A DNA stretch of 64,000 nucleotides from G963717155 sp963717155 (GTDB taxonomy: Bacteria > Actinomycetota > Thermoleophilia > Gaiellales > JALYLC01), in assembly GCA_963717155.1 (NCBI GenBank), contig OY970326.1, positions 5,061,423 to 5,125,422 on the forward strand, given 5' to 3'. The translations under genes were made by a program, and so were the position numbers. Numbering within the stretch: the stretch's first letter is position 1; every line of letters begins with the position of its first letter. A model generated the notes under the pieces. The model did not search any database. It was not told the DNA's origin and worked only from the letters and a program-made list of their open reading frames with translations. Of the stretch, positions 51,667 through 60,178 are shown piece by piece.

Positions 51667-53211
51667 ATGCCTCGCGCTGATCTGCACAATGCTGCCCAGC
51701 GTGAGCACGACGTCGTCGTCATCGGCGGCGGCGGCGCGGGCGCGATCGTCGCGGCCCGCGTCTCCGAGGACCCGTCAATGTCGGTCTGCCTGATCGAGGC
51801 GGGGCCGTCCGACCGCGAGGAGCCGCGCGCGCTCGAGCTGCGGCGCTGGTTCGAGATGCTCGAGGGCGAGTACGACTTCGACTATCGCAGCGTCCCGCAG
51901 GCGCGGGGCAACTCGGAGATCCGCCACGCGCGGGCCCGGATCCTCGGCGGCTGCACGTCGCACAACACGATGATCTCGTTCAGGCCGTTCGCGCGCGATC
52001 TCGAGGAGTGGGTGGGCCTCGGCGCCACGGGCTGGGACGCCGACTCGTTCCTGCCCTTCTTCGACCGGCTCGCGACGCGGCTGCAGCCCGTGCTGCCCGA
52101 GCACCGCAACCCCTACCTCGCCGACGTCGTCGAGTCGGCCCACCGTGCGCTCGACGTCCCGATCGTCGATGACTTCAACGCCGCGCCCTTCGTCGACGGT
52201 GCCGGCTTCTTCTCGCTCGGCTACGACCCCGACACGGGCGTGCGCTCGAGCTCGTCCGTCAGCTACCTGCACCCGGTCATGGACACCCGCGAGAACCTCG
52301 AGGTGCTGCTCGAGACGCGCGCGCTGCGGATCGTGTTCGACGACGAGGGCCGCGCGAGCGCCGTCGAGGTACGCCGGGCGGACGGCACGCGCGAGACCGT
52401 ATCCGCGCGCCAGGAGATCGTGCTCTCGGCAGGCGCGATCGAGACGCCGCACCTGCTGCTGCTCTCGGGCGTCGGGCCGGCCGACGAGCTACGGGAGCTC
52501 GGGATCGATGTCGTCTTCGACGCCCCGGGCGTCGGTCGCAACCTGATCGACCACCCCGAGGGCCTGATCGTGTGGGAGGCGACACGCGCGCCTGGCGAGC
52601 CGCGCGTGTGCGACTGGGACGCGGGCATCCTCATGCGCGTCGACCGCTCGCGCGATACGCCCGACGTGATGTTCCACATCCCGCTGATGACCTACGCGGT
52701 GCATGCCGAGCGGCTCGGCTACGAGATCCCCGAGCAGAGCGTCTCGATGACCCCGAACGTCGCGAAGCCGCACAGCCGCGGCCGGTTGTGGCTGAGCTCG
52801 ACCGATCCCGACGAGCCGCCAGCGATCGACTTCGGGTACCTGACCGACGAGGACGGCTACGACGAGTGGATGCTGCTCGCCGGGCTGCACGCTGCCCGCG
52901 AGATCGCCGCAACCGAGCCGATGGCGGACTGGGTGGGACGCGAGGTGTTCCCGGGGCCGTCCGTGCCCGACGACGATCTGCCGGCGCTCGTGCGCGCGAC
53001 GCACCACACCGTCTACCACGGCTGCGGCACGTGCAGGATGGGCGCGGACGACGACCCGCTCGCCGTGCTCGACCCCGAGCTCCGGGTGCGAGGCGTGCGC
53101 GGCCTGCGGGTGGCCGACGCGTCCGCGTTCCCGACGTTGACAACGATCAATCCGATGGTGACCATCTTCATGCTCGGCGAGCGGGCCGCAGAGCTCGTCC
53201 GCCAGGCCTGA
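51667..53211 (+). CDS. GMC family FAD-dependent oxidoreductase
   Basis: 514 residues. FAD-binding VVVIGGGGAGAIVAARVSED at the start, RILGGCTSHNTMISFRPFAR (GMC signature 1), LSAGAIETPHLLLLSGVGPA (signature 2), active-site His in TVYHGCGTCRMG and His/Asn pair region in LTTINPMVTIFMLGERAAE. It oxidises an alcohol to aldehyde, like choline oxidase or pyridoxine 4-oxidase. ATG at 51667. First gene of the operon; NCS1 permease follows after 32 bp. Confidence 0.92.
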   Translation: MPRADLHNAAQREHDVVVIGGGGAGAIVAARVSEDPSMSVCLIEAGPSDREEPRALELRRWFEMLEGEYDFDYRSVPQARGNSEIRHARARILGGCTSHNTMISFRPFARDLEEWVGLGATGWDADSFLPFFDRLATRLQPVLPEHRNPYLADVVESAHRALDVPIVDDFNAAPFVDGAGFFSLGYDPDTGVRSSSSVSYLHPVMDTRENLEVLLETRALRIVFDDEGRASAVEVRRADGTRETVSARQEIVLSAGAIETPHLLLLSGVGPADELRELGIDVVFDAPGVGRNLIDHPEGLIVWEATRAPGEPRVCDWDAGILMRVDRSRDTPDVMFHIPLMTYAVHAERLGYEIPEQSVSMTPNVAKPHSRGRLWLSSTDPDEPPAIDFGYLTDEDGYDEWMLLAGLHAAREIAATEPMADWVGREVFPGPSVPDDDLPALVRATHHTVYHGCGTCRMGADDDPLAVLDPELRVRGVRGLRVADASAFPTLTTINPMVTIFMLGERAAELVRQA

Positions 53212-53243
53212 GGCAAACGCGCGTCGAGCACGGAGGGGACAGC

Positions 53244-54641
53244 ATGGCGACGAGGGTGGAGCAGCGGACGATCGACATCATCCCGCACGACGAGCGGCAC
53301 GGCCGCGTGCGCGATCTGTTCACGATCTGGTTCGGGTCGAACATCCTGCCGCTCACGATCTATACCGGCGCGCTCGCGTACTCGGCCTTCGGGCTCGGGT
53401 TCTGGGCGGGCGTGACCGCGATCGTGATCGGCAACCTCGGCGGCGCGATCTTCATGGCGCTGCACTCGATCCAGGGCCCGAAGCTCGGCGTGCCGCAGAT
53501 GATCCAGAGCCGCGGGCAGTTCGGCTCGGTCGGCGCGGTGCTCCCCGTGACGATCACCGTCATCATGTATCTCGGCTTCTTCGCCTCGAACCTGTTCTTC
53601 GGCGGCGAGACGATCAACCAGCTCTCGAGCTCGATCACGCTCAATCAGGGGCAGGTGATCACGGCGATCCTCGGGCTGGTCGTCGTCATCTTCGGCTACT
53701 CGCTGATCCACTTCCTGAACAAGATCGCGACGGTCGTGCTCGGCGCCATCATGGCCGTGAGCATCATCATCATCGCGACCGACCTGCCGAGCGACTTCTT
53801 CACAAAGGGCGCGTTCCACTGGGCCGGCTTCATCAGCACGGTCTCGTTCGCCGCCCTGTGGCAGCTCGCGTACGCGCCGTACGTGTCGGACTACTCGCGC
53901 TACATGCCCGCCGACGAGAAGATCTCGCAGACGTTCTGGGCCTCGTACCTGGGCTGCTCGCTCGGCTCGATCATCCCGATGATCTGGGGGATCATGGCCG
54001 TGCTCGCCTACCGGGGAACCGATGGCGCCGACGCCGTCGTCGCGCTCAACACGCTGTCGAGCCCGATCGGCGGCCTGACCATGCTGCTCCTGTTCATCAC
54101 GGCGGCGCAGTCGAACGCGATCAACCTGTACGGCGGCGCGCTCTGCCTGATCACGATCATCCAGACGTTCGTCACGAGCTTCGTGCCGAAGGCCGCGGTG
54201 CGGATCGGGATCGGCATCATCTTCGTCGCGGTCTCGCTCTACCTCGCGCTCAGCATCACGGACTTCCTCGCGCAGTACGTGAACTTCCTGTCGCTGCTCC
54301 TGTACCTGCTGGTGCCGTGGACGGCGATCAACCTCACCGACTTCTATCTGATCCGCAAGGGCGTGTACCACGTCGAGTCGTTCTTCGAGGCCGACGGCGG
54401 CATCTACGGCCGGTTCAACGCGGCGGCGCTCGGCGCGTACGCGATCGGCGTGCTCTTCGAGCTGCCGTTCATGATCCTGCACACTCCGAGCTACACGGGC
54501 TTCATGGTCGACAACCTCGGCGGCGCCGACATCTCGTGGATCGTCGGCCTGGTCGTCACGATCCCCGTCTACTACGCCCTCGCGCGAGCCAGCAAGCAGC
54601 ACGTGATCGTCGAGCTACCCGAGATGGAAGGCCTCGCGTGA
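53244..54641 (+). CDS. NCS1 family nucleobase/heterocycle permease
   Basis: 465 residues, twelve TM helices. NCS1 pattern: RDLFTIWFGSNILPLTIYTG (helix 1, substrate-site Trp/Asn), GAIFMALHSIQGPKLGVPQM, and LWQLAYAPYVSDYSRYMP. NCS1 symporters take up cytosine, uracil, allantoin, hydantoins, thiamine or pyridoxine; this one is nearest the cytosine-permease group. GGAGGGGAC before ATG 53244. Strong hint that the pathway substrate is a nitrogen heterocycle. Confidence 0.93.
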   Translation: MATRVEQRTIDIIPHDERHGRVRDLFTIWFGSNILPLTIYTGALAYSAFGLGFWAGVTAIVIGNLGGAIFMALHSIQGPKLGVPQMIQSRGQFGSVGAVLPVTITVIMYLGFFASNLFFGGETINQLSSSITLNQGQVITAILGLVVVIFGYSLIHFLNKIATVVLGAIMAVSIIIIATDLPSDFFTKGAFHWAGFISTVSFAALWQLAYAPYVSDYSRYMPADEKISQTFWASYLGCSLGSIIPMIWGIMAVLAYRGTDGADAVVALNTLSSPIGGLTMLLLFITAAQSNAINLYGGALCLITIIQTFVTSFVPKAAVRIGIGIIFVAVSLYLALSITDFLAQYVNFLSLLLYLLVPWTAINLTDFYLIRKGVYHVESFFEADGGIYGRFNAAALGAYAIGVLFELPFMILHTPSYTGFMVDNLGGADISWIVGLVVTIPVYYALARASKQHVIVELPEMEGLA

Positions 54642-55510
54642 CGCAGGATCGGGTCACGATCGGCATCGCACAGTGGTTGGCCGAGCCCGCGCGAGGTGAG
54701 GAGAACCTCGCGCGGGCGCTCGGCTACATCCACGAGCTCGCCGGCAGAGGCGCCGAGCTCATCGTGCTGCCCGAGATGTGGCCCTCCGGGTACCGGGTCG
54801 CGACGCTGCCCGAGGACGTGCGGGCGACGGCCGAGCCGCTCGACGGCCCGCGCGGGCAGGCGCTCGCGCGGGCGGCGGCCGAGACGGGGACGTGGCTCGC
54901 CGCGGGGAGCGTCCCCGAGCAGGACGGGGACGCGATCTACAACACCGCCGTCGTCTACTCGCCCGAGGGCGAGCTGGTCGCGGCGCATCGCAAGGCGTAC
55001 CTCTGGACGGGCGCCGGCGAGGGGCGGGTGTTCACGGCGGGCGACTCGCTGACGTCGTTCGGCGCCGAGCCGTTCGGGCGCGTCGGCGTGGCGGTCTGCT
55101 TCGACGGCGACTTCCCCGAGACGGCGCGGGCGTTCAGCGCGGCGGGCGTGCGGCTCGTGCTGCTGCCCTCGGCGTACGACGTCGAGGCCGTCGAGTCGTG
55201 GGATCGCATCTACCCCGCCAATGCGATCACGAACGGGCAGTGGTGGATCCAGGTCAACCAGTGCGGCACGTACGACGGGCAGGCCGCGCTGCTCGGCGCG
55301 AGCCGCATCCTCTCCCCGATCGGAGAGACGATCGCCGAGGCGAGGCGGGCCGCGAACGGCGAGACGCCCGAGCCGGAGCTGCTGGTCGCCGAGGTCCCGT
55401 ACGCCGCGGCGCTCGCCGACTGGGATGCCCGCTACGGGGTGCTCCTGACCACCGAGGTGCGCGACCTGCACGTCGAGGACGCGGCCGCGAGCCAGGGAGG
55501 GCGCAGATGA
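54638..55510 (+). CDS. carbon-nitrogen hydrolase (nitrilase superfamily)
   Basis: 290 residues with the full Glu-Lys-Cys triad: E in ELIVLPEMWPSGY, K in AAHRKAYLWTG, C in VGVAVCFDGDFPE. Cleaves an amide, carbamoyl or nitrile C-N bond. The GTG at 54638 overlaps the permease stop (GTGA). In a heterocycle pathway it could open or deamidate an intermediate, comparable with beta-ureidopropionase. Confidence 0.92.
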   Translation: MTQDRVTIGIAQWLAEPARGEENLARALGYIHELAGRGAELIVLPEMWPSGYRVATLPEDVRATAEPLDGPRGQALARAAAETGTWLAAGSVPEQDGDAIYNTAVVYSPEGELVAAHRKAYLWTGAGEGRVFTAGDSLTSFGAEPFGRVGVAVCFDGDFPETARAFSAAGVRLVLLPSAYDVEAVESWDRIYPANAITNGQWWIQVNQCGTYDGQAALLGASRILSPIGETIAEARRAANGETPEPELLVAEVPYAAALADWDARYGVLLTTEVRDLHVEDAAASQGGRR

Positions 55511-56961
55511 TCAGGACGGGCGAGCAGTACCGCGAGTCGATCCGCGACGGGCGGGAGGTCTGGATCGACGGCGAGCGGGTCGACGACGTCACGACCCATC
55601 CCGCGTTCAAGCCGATCGTCGACGTGCGCGCGCGCATCTACGACCTCGCGCACGAGGAGGCGACGCGCGAGACGATGTCGTACGTCGACGAGGAGTCGGG
55701 CGAGCGCTGTCCGATCGGATCGCAGCTCCCGCTGACGAAGGAGGACTGGCACCGCAAGCGCCGCGCGGTCGACACGGTGCTCGACGACGTCGGCGGGATC
55801 GTGACGCGCGTGGGCGACGAGACGGTCGGCGAGATGTGGTCGCTGTACGACGGCCAGGACGTGCTGAACGAGATCGACCCGCGCTTCTCCGAGCACATCC
55901 GCGCGCACGTCCGCCACGCGGCGATCGCCGACCCGTTCCACGTCTCCGCGAACACCGACCCGAAGGGCGACCGCTCGAAGCGGCCGCAGGACCAGGATCC
56001 CGACGTCCTCCTGCGCGTCGTCGACGAGACCGACAACGGCATCGTCGTGCGCGGCGCGAAGTTCGAGACGGCGGCGGCCTACGCGAACCAGGCGTTCGTG
56101 AAGCCGACGATCGGCGACTGGGGCGGCTCCGAGCTCTCGGAGTACGCGGTCGGCTTCGTCGTCGACATGGCCGCGACGGGCATCACGCACATCTGCCGCT
56201 CGAGCTTCGCCGGCCGGGCGCCGGCCGAGGACTACCCGCTCTCCAACGGCTTCGACGAGGTCGACACGATGATCGTGTTCGAGGACGTCGAGATCCCGTG
56301 GGAGGACGTGTTCTTCTACCGCCACACGCGCGCGGCGGCGTTCATCCGCGCGACGCTGCACCGCTACAGCATGTTCCCGTTCGTGCAGCGCCACCTGCGG
56401 CTGGCCGACCTGCTCGTGGGGATCGCGTACACGAACGCCCAGCAGACGGGCGTGAAGATGCACCAGGGCGTGCGCGAGAAGCTGGCGGAGCTGTGCTGCT
56501 ACCGCGAGAGCATCAACGCGCACCTGACGGCGGCGATCGAGCTGGGGGAGACGAGCCCGGGCGGCCTGCTGATGCCGAACCAGGCGCTGATGTACACCGG
56601 CCGCGTCGTCGCGTGCTCGCAGCTGCCGGCGATGATGCACCTGGCGCGCGACCTGTGCGGCGGGCAGCTGTGCGTGACGCCGTCCGCGGCCTCGTTCCAG
56701 CATCCGGTGCCGGGCAAGCTGCTCGACAAGTACCTGCGCATCGGCGACGTCGACGCGGAGGAGCGGCGCAAGTTCTTCGCGCTCTCGCGCGACCTGCTGA
56801 ACTCCGACTACGCGGGGCACCGGCTGACGTTCCAGCTGTTCGCGCAGTCGCCGGCCTTCTCGCACCTGCTGGCCGTGTACAACAACTACGACTTCGAGGG
56901 GCCGGCCGATCTCGTGCGGCGGTACATCGAGTCGCCCGAGCCGGTGGGGAGCCCGTCGTGA
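55507..56961 (+). CDS. HpaB-type (group D) flavin-dependent monooxygenase
   Basis: 484 residues matching 4-hydroxyphenylacetate 3-monooxygenase oxygenase subunits: MIRTGEQYRESIRDGREVWI at the start, SEYAVGFVVDMAATGITHIC, FEDVEIPWEDVFFYRH and SAASFQHPVPGKLLDKYL. Needs FADH2 from a separate reductase, none of which is encoded here. The real substrate need not be aromatic; group D enzymes also oxidise pyrrole and other rings. ATGA overlap with the hydrolase. Confidence 0.92.
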   Translation: MIRTGEQYRESIRDGREVWIDGERVDDVTTHPAFKPIVDVRARIYDLAHEEATRETMSYVDEESGERCPIGSQLPLTKEDWHRKRRAVDTVLDDVGGIVTRVGDETVGEMWSLYDGQDVLNEIDPRFSEHIRAHVRHAAIADPFHVSANTDPKGDRSKRPQDQDPDVLLRVVDETDNGIVVRGAKFETAAAYANQAFVKPTIGDWGGSELSEYAVGFVVDMAATGITHICRSSFAGRAPAEDYPLSNGFDEVDTMIVFEDVEIPWEDVFFYRHTRAAAFIRATLHRYSMFPFVQRHLRLADLLVGIAYTNAQQTGVKMHQGVREKLAELCCYRESINAHLTAAIELGETSPGGLLMPNQALMYTGRVVACSQLPAMMHLARDLCGGQLCVTPSAASFQHPVPGKLLDKYLRIGDVDAEERRKFFALSRDLLNSDYAGHRLTFQLFAQSPAFSHLLAVYNNYDFEGPADLVRRYIESPEPVGSPS

Positions 56962-57398
56962 GCGATCGTGTGGTTGTCGGCGGGCATGTGCGGGTGCGGC
57001 CGTTCAACACGAAGGCGACGTATCCCGAGCAGAGCCTCTCGAACGATCTGTCGCAGGCCGTGATCGCGGGGAACACGATCTACCTGCGCGGCCAGGTCGC
57101 GCAGGATCTCGAGACGCGCGAGAACGTCGGGATCGGCGACGCCGCGGCGCAGGCCGAGAAGACGATGGACAACATCGAGCTGCTGCTCTCGGAGTGCGGG
57201 GCGAAGCTCGAGCACATCACGAGCTGCCACGTCTACCTCACGGATATCCGGTATCGCGAGGCCGTGTACGGGGTGCTCGGCGAGCGGCTGCGCGGGGTGT
57301 TTCCGGTGTTCACCGGGCTCGTGGTCGTGGCTCTGGCGCGGCCGGAGTGGGTGGTCGAGGTGACCGCGGTTGCGGTGATCCCGGAGGCTGGCGGGTGA
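56958..57398 (+). CDS. ridA: RidA/YjgF family enamine/imine deaminase
   Basis: 146 residues of RidA type: FNTKATYPEQSLSNDLSQAV, TIYLRGQVAQDLETRENVG, QAEKTMDNIELLLSECGAKL, CHVYLTDIRYREAVYGVLGE. The Arg that binds the substrate carboxylate in RidA (normally in the C-R/K-x-x-L or LP-x-x-A-R region) is not clear, so it may be a diverged subgroup. GTG at 56958 overlapping the monooxygenase stop. In Rut-type pathways RidA paralogues hydrolyse unstable aminoacrylate-like products; a similar clean-up role is inferred here. Confidence 0.88.
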   Translation: MSDRVVVGGHVRVRPFNTKATYPEQSLSNDLSQAVIAGNTIYLRGQVAQDLETRENVGIGDAAAQAEKTMDNIELLLSECGAKLEHITSCHVYLTDIRYREAVYGVLGERLRGVFPVFTGLVVVALARPEWVVEVTAVAVIPEAGG

Positions 57399-58069
57399 CG
57401 TTCTCGCTCGCCGGGCGGGATGCTGCGACCGGGATGTTCGGGACGGTCGTGGCGTCGTCGAGCCCGTGCGTTGCGGCGCGGTGTGCGCATGCGCGGGCTG
57501 GCGTTGGGGCGGCCGCGTCGCAGAACGTGACCGATCCGTCGCTCGGGCCGTTCCTGCTCGACCTGCTCGCCGAGGGCATGTCGGCCGACGAGGCGATGGC
57601 GGTGGTCACGGTCGGCGCGTCGTACATCGACTTCCGGCAGCTCACGGTCGTCGATGGCACGGGTGCGACGGCGATCTGGTCGGGCGAGAACACGCTCGGC
57701 CGCAACGCCTCGGCGCAGGGGGATGGGTGCATCGCGGCGGGCAACCTGCTCGCTGTCGAGGATGTGCCGGGTGCGATGGTGCGTGCGTTCGAGGCGTCGG
57801 ACGGCGAGCATCTCGTCGAGCGGCTGGTGCGCGCGCTCGAGGCCGGGCTCGCCGCGGGCGGCGAGGAGGGGCCCGTGATGTCGTGCGGGCTCGTCGCCGT
57901 CGACCGCGTGAGCTGGCCGATCGCCGACCTGCGCGTCGACTGGCGCGAGGAGCCGATCGCCGAGCTGCGCAGCCTCTGGACGGTCTGGGAGCCGCAGATG
58001 AACGACTACGTCACGCGCGCCCTCGACCCGACGAGCGCGCCGAGCTACGGCGTGCCCGGCGACGTGTAG
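57395..58069 (+). CDS. DUF1028 family Ntn-hydrolase-like protein
   Basis: 224 residues: FSLAGRDAATGMFGTVVASS, GVGAAASQNVTDPSLGPFLL, LLAEGMSADEAMAVV and GDGCIAAGNLLAVEDVPGAM. DUF1028 has the Ntn-hydrolase fold but no established reaction; members often stand next to RidA and amidohydrolases. GTGA overlap with ridA. Confidence 0.88.
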   Translation: MTFSLAGRDAATGMFGTVVASSSPCVAARCAHARAGVGAAASQNVTDPSLGPFLLDLLAEGMSADEAMAVVTVGASYIDFRQLTVVDGTGATAIWSGENTLGRNASAQGDGCIAAGNLLAVEDVPGAMVRAFEASDGEHLVERLVRALEAGLAAGGEEGPVMSCGLVAVDRVSWPIADLRVDWREEPIAELRSLWTVWEPQMNDYVTRALDPTSAPSYGVPGDV

Positions 58070-58095
58070 CTGTCGGTTGAGACGATGATGCGCGG

Positions 58096-59025
58096 ATGCG
58101 GTTCACCCTGCGCCAGCTCGAGTACTTCGTCGCGACGTGTGATGCGGGCAGCGTGACGAAGGCCGCGCAGGATGTGCCGGTCGCGCCGTCGTCGGTGTCG
58201 GCGGCGCTGTCGCAGCTCGAGGCGGTGCTCGGCGTGCAGCTGCTGATCCGGCATCACGCGCGAGGCGTCTCGCCGACGCCGGCGGGGCGGCAGTTCCTCG
58301 CGCGTGCTCGGGCGCTGCTGCGCGACGCCGACGAGCTGGAGCGGTTCGCGTCCGAGCTCACGGGCGAGCTGAGCGGCACGCTCGAGCTGGGGTGCTTCGT
58401 GACGCTGGCGCCGCTGATCGCGCCGCGGCTCTGCCAGGGCTTCGAGCAGGCGCACACCGGGGTGAGCGTCGAGCTGGTCGAGTCCGGGCAGCAGAGCCTC
58501 GTCGCGTCGCTGCGGAGCGGGCATCTCGCGCTCGCGCTGATGTACGACCTCGAGACCGCCGACGACCTGGCGTTCGAGGCGCTCGCGGAGCTGCCGCCGC
58601 TCGCGGTGTTCGCGGCGGATCATCCGCTCGCCTCGCGCGACGAGGTCTCGATCGCCGAGCTCGCCGAGGAGCCGCTCGTGCTGCTCGACCTGCCGCACAG
58701 CCGCGACTACTTCCGCGCGCTCTTCCTGGCCGAGGGAGTCGAGCCGACGCCGGCGCGGCGCTCGACGCAGCCCGAGGTCATCCGCACGCTCGTCGCGAAC
58801 GGCTACGGCTACACGATCATCAACGCGCGGCCGCACATCGATCAGGCGCTCGACGGGCGGCGCTTGCGGACGGTGCCGATCGCGGGGACGCCGCGGCCGA
58901 TGATCCTCGGGATCACGCGGCTCGCCTCGACGCGGCCGACGCGACTGACCGCAGCGTTCGCGGAGCACTGCCGCGAGGCGATCGCGGCGGGCGAGGTGCC
59001 CGGACTCGGGGGCTCCGGTGGCTGA
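58096..59025 (+). CDS. LysR family transcriptional regulator
   Basis: 309 residues. Winged HTH MRFTLRQLEYFVATCDAGSV and APSSVSAALSQLEAVLGVQL; effector domain from about residue 90 (GTLELGCFVTLAPLIAPRLC). Encoded inside the operon it presumably controls, 26 bp after DUF1028. Probably senses a pathway intermediate; candidate site GATTCGG-N5-CCGAATC at 51590-51608. Confidence 0.93.
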   Translation: MRFTLRQLEYFVATCDAGSVTKAAQDVPVAPSSVSAALSQLEAVLGVQLLIRHHARGVSPTPAGRQFLARARALLRDADELERFASELTGELSGTLELGCFVTLAPLIAPRLCQGFEQAHTGVSVELVESGQQSLVASLRSGHLALALMYDLETADDLAFEALAELPPLAVFAADHPLASRDEVSIAELAEEPLVLLDLPHSRDYFRALFLAEGVEPTPARRSTQPEVIRTLVANGYGYTIINARPHIDQALDGRRLRTVPIAGTPRPMILGITRLASTRPTRLTAAFAEHCREAIAAGEVPGLGGSGG

Positions 59026-60178
59026 GGAGACCGCGGAGGAGCTGCTCGCGCGCCTGGTCGCGTTCCCGACGATCGCCGGTACGTCGAACCTCGAGTTCAT
59101 CGCGTTCGTCGCCGAGCGGCTGGAGGCGAGCGGTGCGACAGGTCTCGATCCTGCCCGGCATGCGACCCGACGCCCGGAACCTGCACGCGGTGCTCGGCCC
59201 AGCGGAGGCTCCTGGGGGCCTACTCCTGGCGGCGCACAGCGACGTCGTGGCGGTGGAGGGACAGCCGTGGACGAGGGATCCGTTCACGCTGACGCGTGAG
59301 GGCGACCGGCTCTACGGGCGCGGCACCGCCGACATGAAGGGGTTCATCGCCGCGGTGCTCGCAGCAGTATCGGAGATCGATGCGCGCACGCTTCGCCGTC
59401 CGCTCCACATCGCCGTGTCGAGCGACGAGGAACTCGGCTGCATCGGCGTCCCGCCGCTCCTCGACGCGCTCGCCGCGCTCGACGTGCCGCCCGCCTACGC
59501 CGTGGTAGGCGAGCCGACGAGCCTGCGCGTGGCCGTCAAGCACAAGGGCAAGGCGGCAGTGCGGATCCACCTGACGGGGCGAGCCGCGCATTCAAGCCTC
59601 GCGCCGACCGGCGTGAACGCTGTGGCGTATGCGGGACGCCTGATCGGCGAACTGCTCGCACTCCAGGACGAGGTCGCCGCGGACGAGCACGACGACGCGT
59701 TCACCGTCCCGTACGCGACGATCGGCATCGGCCCGATCGCCGGCGGCGTGAGCATGAACATCGTCCCGGACAGCTGCCGCCTCGACGTCGAGGTGCGGTC
59801 GCTTCCCGGCCACGACCCGGTCGAGATCATGGCCCGCATCGCGGCGCTGGCCTCGAGGCTCGAGCGCGAGATGCGTGCCACAGCGCCCGAGGCGAGCATC
59901 GACTTCGAGCCGCTCTCGTCGTACCCCGGACTCGACGCGCTGGGCGGATGACGGCTTCGCCAAACGGGTGGCGGTGCTCGCCGAAGACGGTGGCGAAGCC
60001 TGTCGCCCTCGACTTCGGAACCGAGGCTGGCCTCTATCAGCGGCGCCTAGGCATCCCGGTCGTCGTGTGTGGGCCAGGGAGCATGGAGCAGGCCCACCGC
60101 GCCGACGAGTATCTCGCCGTCGAGCAGCTGAGCGGCGGGCAGGCCTTCGTCGAGCGACTACTGTCGGAGCTCGCGTGA
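59018..60178 (+). pseudogene. M20 family deacylase (ArgE/DapE-like), three frameshifts
   Basis: Start GTG 59018 overlaps LysR by 8 bp: LLARLVAFPTIAGTSNLEFI. After a shift near 59133: VSILPGMRPDARNLHAVLG, LLAAHSDVVAVEGQPWTRDP (metal His/Asp), GRGTADMKGFIAAVLAAV and SSDEELGCIGV (Asp, Glu-Glu), dimerisation domain KHKGKAAVRIHLTGRAAHSS. Shifts near 59942 and 59998 precede ALDFGTEAGLYQRRLGIPVV and CGPGSMEQAHRADEYL. All shifts are of +1 type. Conserved residues remain, so the gene was functional recently or the sequence is faulty. It hydrolyses an N-acyl amino acid or similar amide. Confidence 0.78.

Noticed and set aside
53244..57398. Rut pyrimidine-degradation operon
   Set aside because: NCS1 permease and RidA fit, but RutA (luciferase-like), RutB (isochorismatase-like), RutD and RutF are missing; the oxygenase is HpaB-type.
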